DNA of 64,000 nucleotides, taken from NCBI GenBank assembly GCA_001898385.1, contig MKTT01000078.1, forward strand, positions 30,602 to 94,601. Direction: 5' to 3'. Position numbers and translations under genes: made by a program. Shown piece after piece: positions 63,978 through 64,000 of the stretch (the first letter of the stretch is position 1; each line of letters opens with the position of its first letter). This DNA is from Planctomycetales bacterium 71-10 (lineage in GTDB: Bacteria > Planctomycetota > Planctomycetia > Isosphaerales > Isosphaeraceae). A model generated the notes under the pieces. That model did no database searches and had not been told where the DNA came from. It saw nothing but the letters and a program-made list of their open reading frames with translations.

Positions 63978-64000
63978 GCGACGCCCCGACCGACCGCGGC

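Overview
The window looks like chromosomal DNA of a planctomycete, most probably of the Isosphaeraceae (Paludisphaera, Aquisphaera or Singulisphaera type). This is inferred from a very high GC content and a gene repertoire typical of that group: PEP-CTERM proteins, DUF1559 pseudopilins, the planctomycete 'LEDR/LEGR-LLS' N-terminal export motif, ECF sigma factors fused to membrane-anchored domains, a Ser/Thr kinase with a TPR tail, and GyrB/SNF2/Uma2 proteins of planctomycete type. I count 44 protein genes, one truncated by the left edge. I see no rRNA, tRNA, CRISPR array, transposase or prophage.

Layout. 1-9.2 kb: the end of a squalene-cyclase-like repeat protein, a GH99-like hydrolase, two small PEP-CTERM proteins, surE with a decayed second surE tail beside it, a minimal RNA-ligase-like nucleotidyltransferase, a dockerin-containing exported protein and an HdeD membrane protein. 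9.6-19.3 kb: a pseudopilin/lipoprotein cassette, L-serine dehydratase, a zinc-ribbon protein, LarE, a metallophosphoesterase, a sigma factor fused to membrane and Ig-like domains, and an FGE-like protein. 19.5-31.3 kb: a large DUF4965-type exported protein, two retropepsin-PDZ proteins, a lipoprotein, a 1294-aa Ser/Thr kinase, and a second pseudopilin/lipoprotein cassette. 31.3-37.4 kb: an OFA-type MFS transporter with a LuxR-type regulator, a double PEP-CTERM protein, a SecB-like protein and rhamnulokinase.

38.0-43.7 kb is a replication locus: a gene-free 730-bp stretch with two perfect DnaA boxes in opposite orientation, followed by dnaN, dciA (DUF721), a Uma2 nuclease gene and gyrB. dnaA and recF are not in the window. 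43.9-48.3 kb carries a SWIM/SNF2 helicase and a leucine-rich-repeat protein. 48.4-64 kb holds a repeat cluster, a zinc-ribbon/alpha-beta hydrolase fusion, a second sigma-factor fusion ending in a TlpA-like thioredoxin, a GH43 enzyme, two PEP-CTERM proteins, a GH78 alpha-L-rhamnosidase and a surface protein with five exact-length 58-aa repeats.

Themes. Much of the window concerns the cell surface and polysaccharide use (GH99-like, GH43, GH78, rhamnulokinase, dockerin, C-type lectin and PEP-CTERM proteins) and signalling (two transmembrane sigma-factor fusions, a TPR kinase, a LuxR regulator). Several families of dispersed palindromic repeats lie between genes, mostly beyond 3' ends. The most unusual items are the sigma factor-thioredoxin fusion, the two-in-one PEP-CTERM protein, the 58-aa repeat protein, the twin pseudopilin/hairpin/lipoprotein cassettes and the candidate oriC without dnaA.
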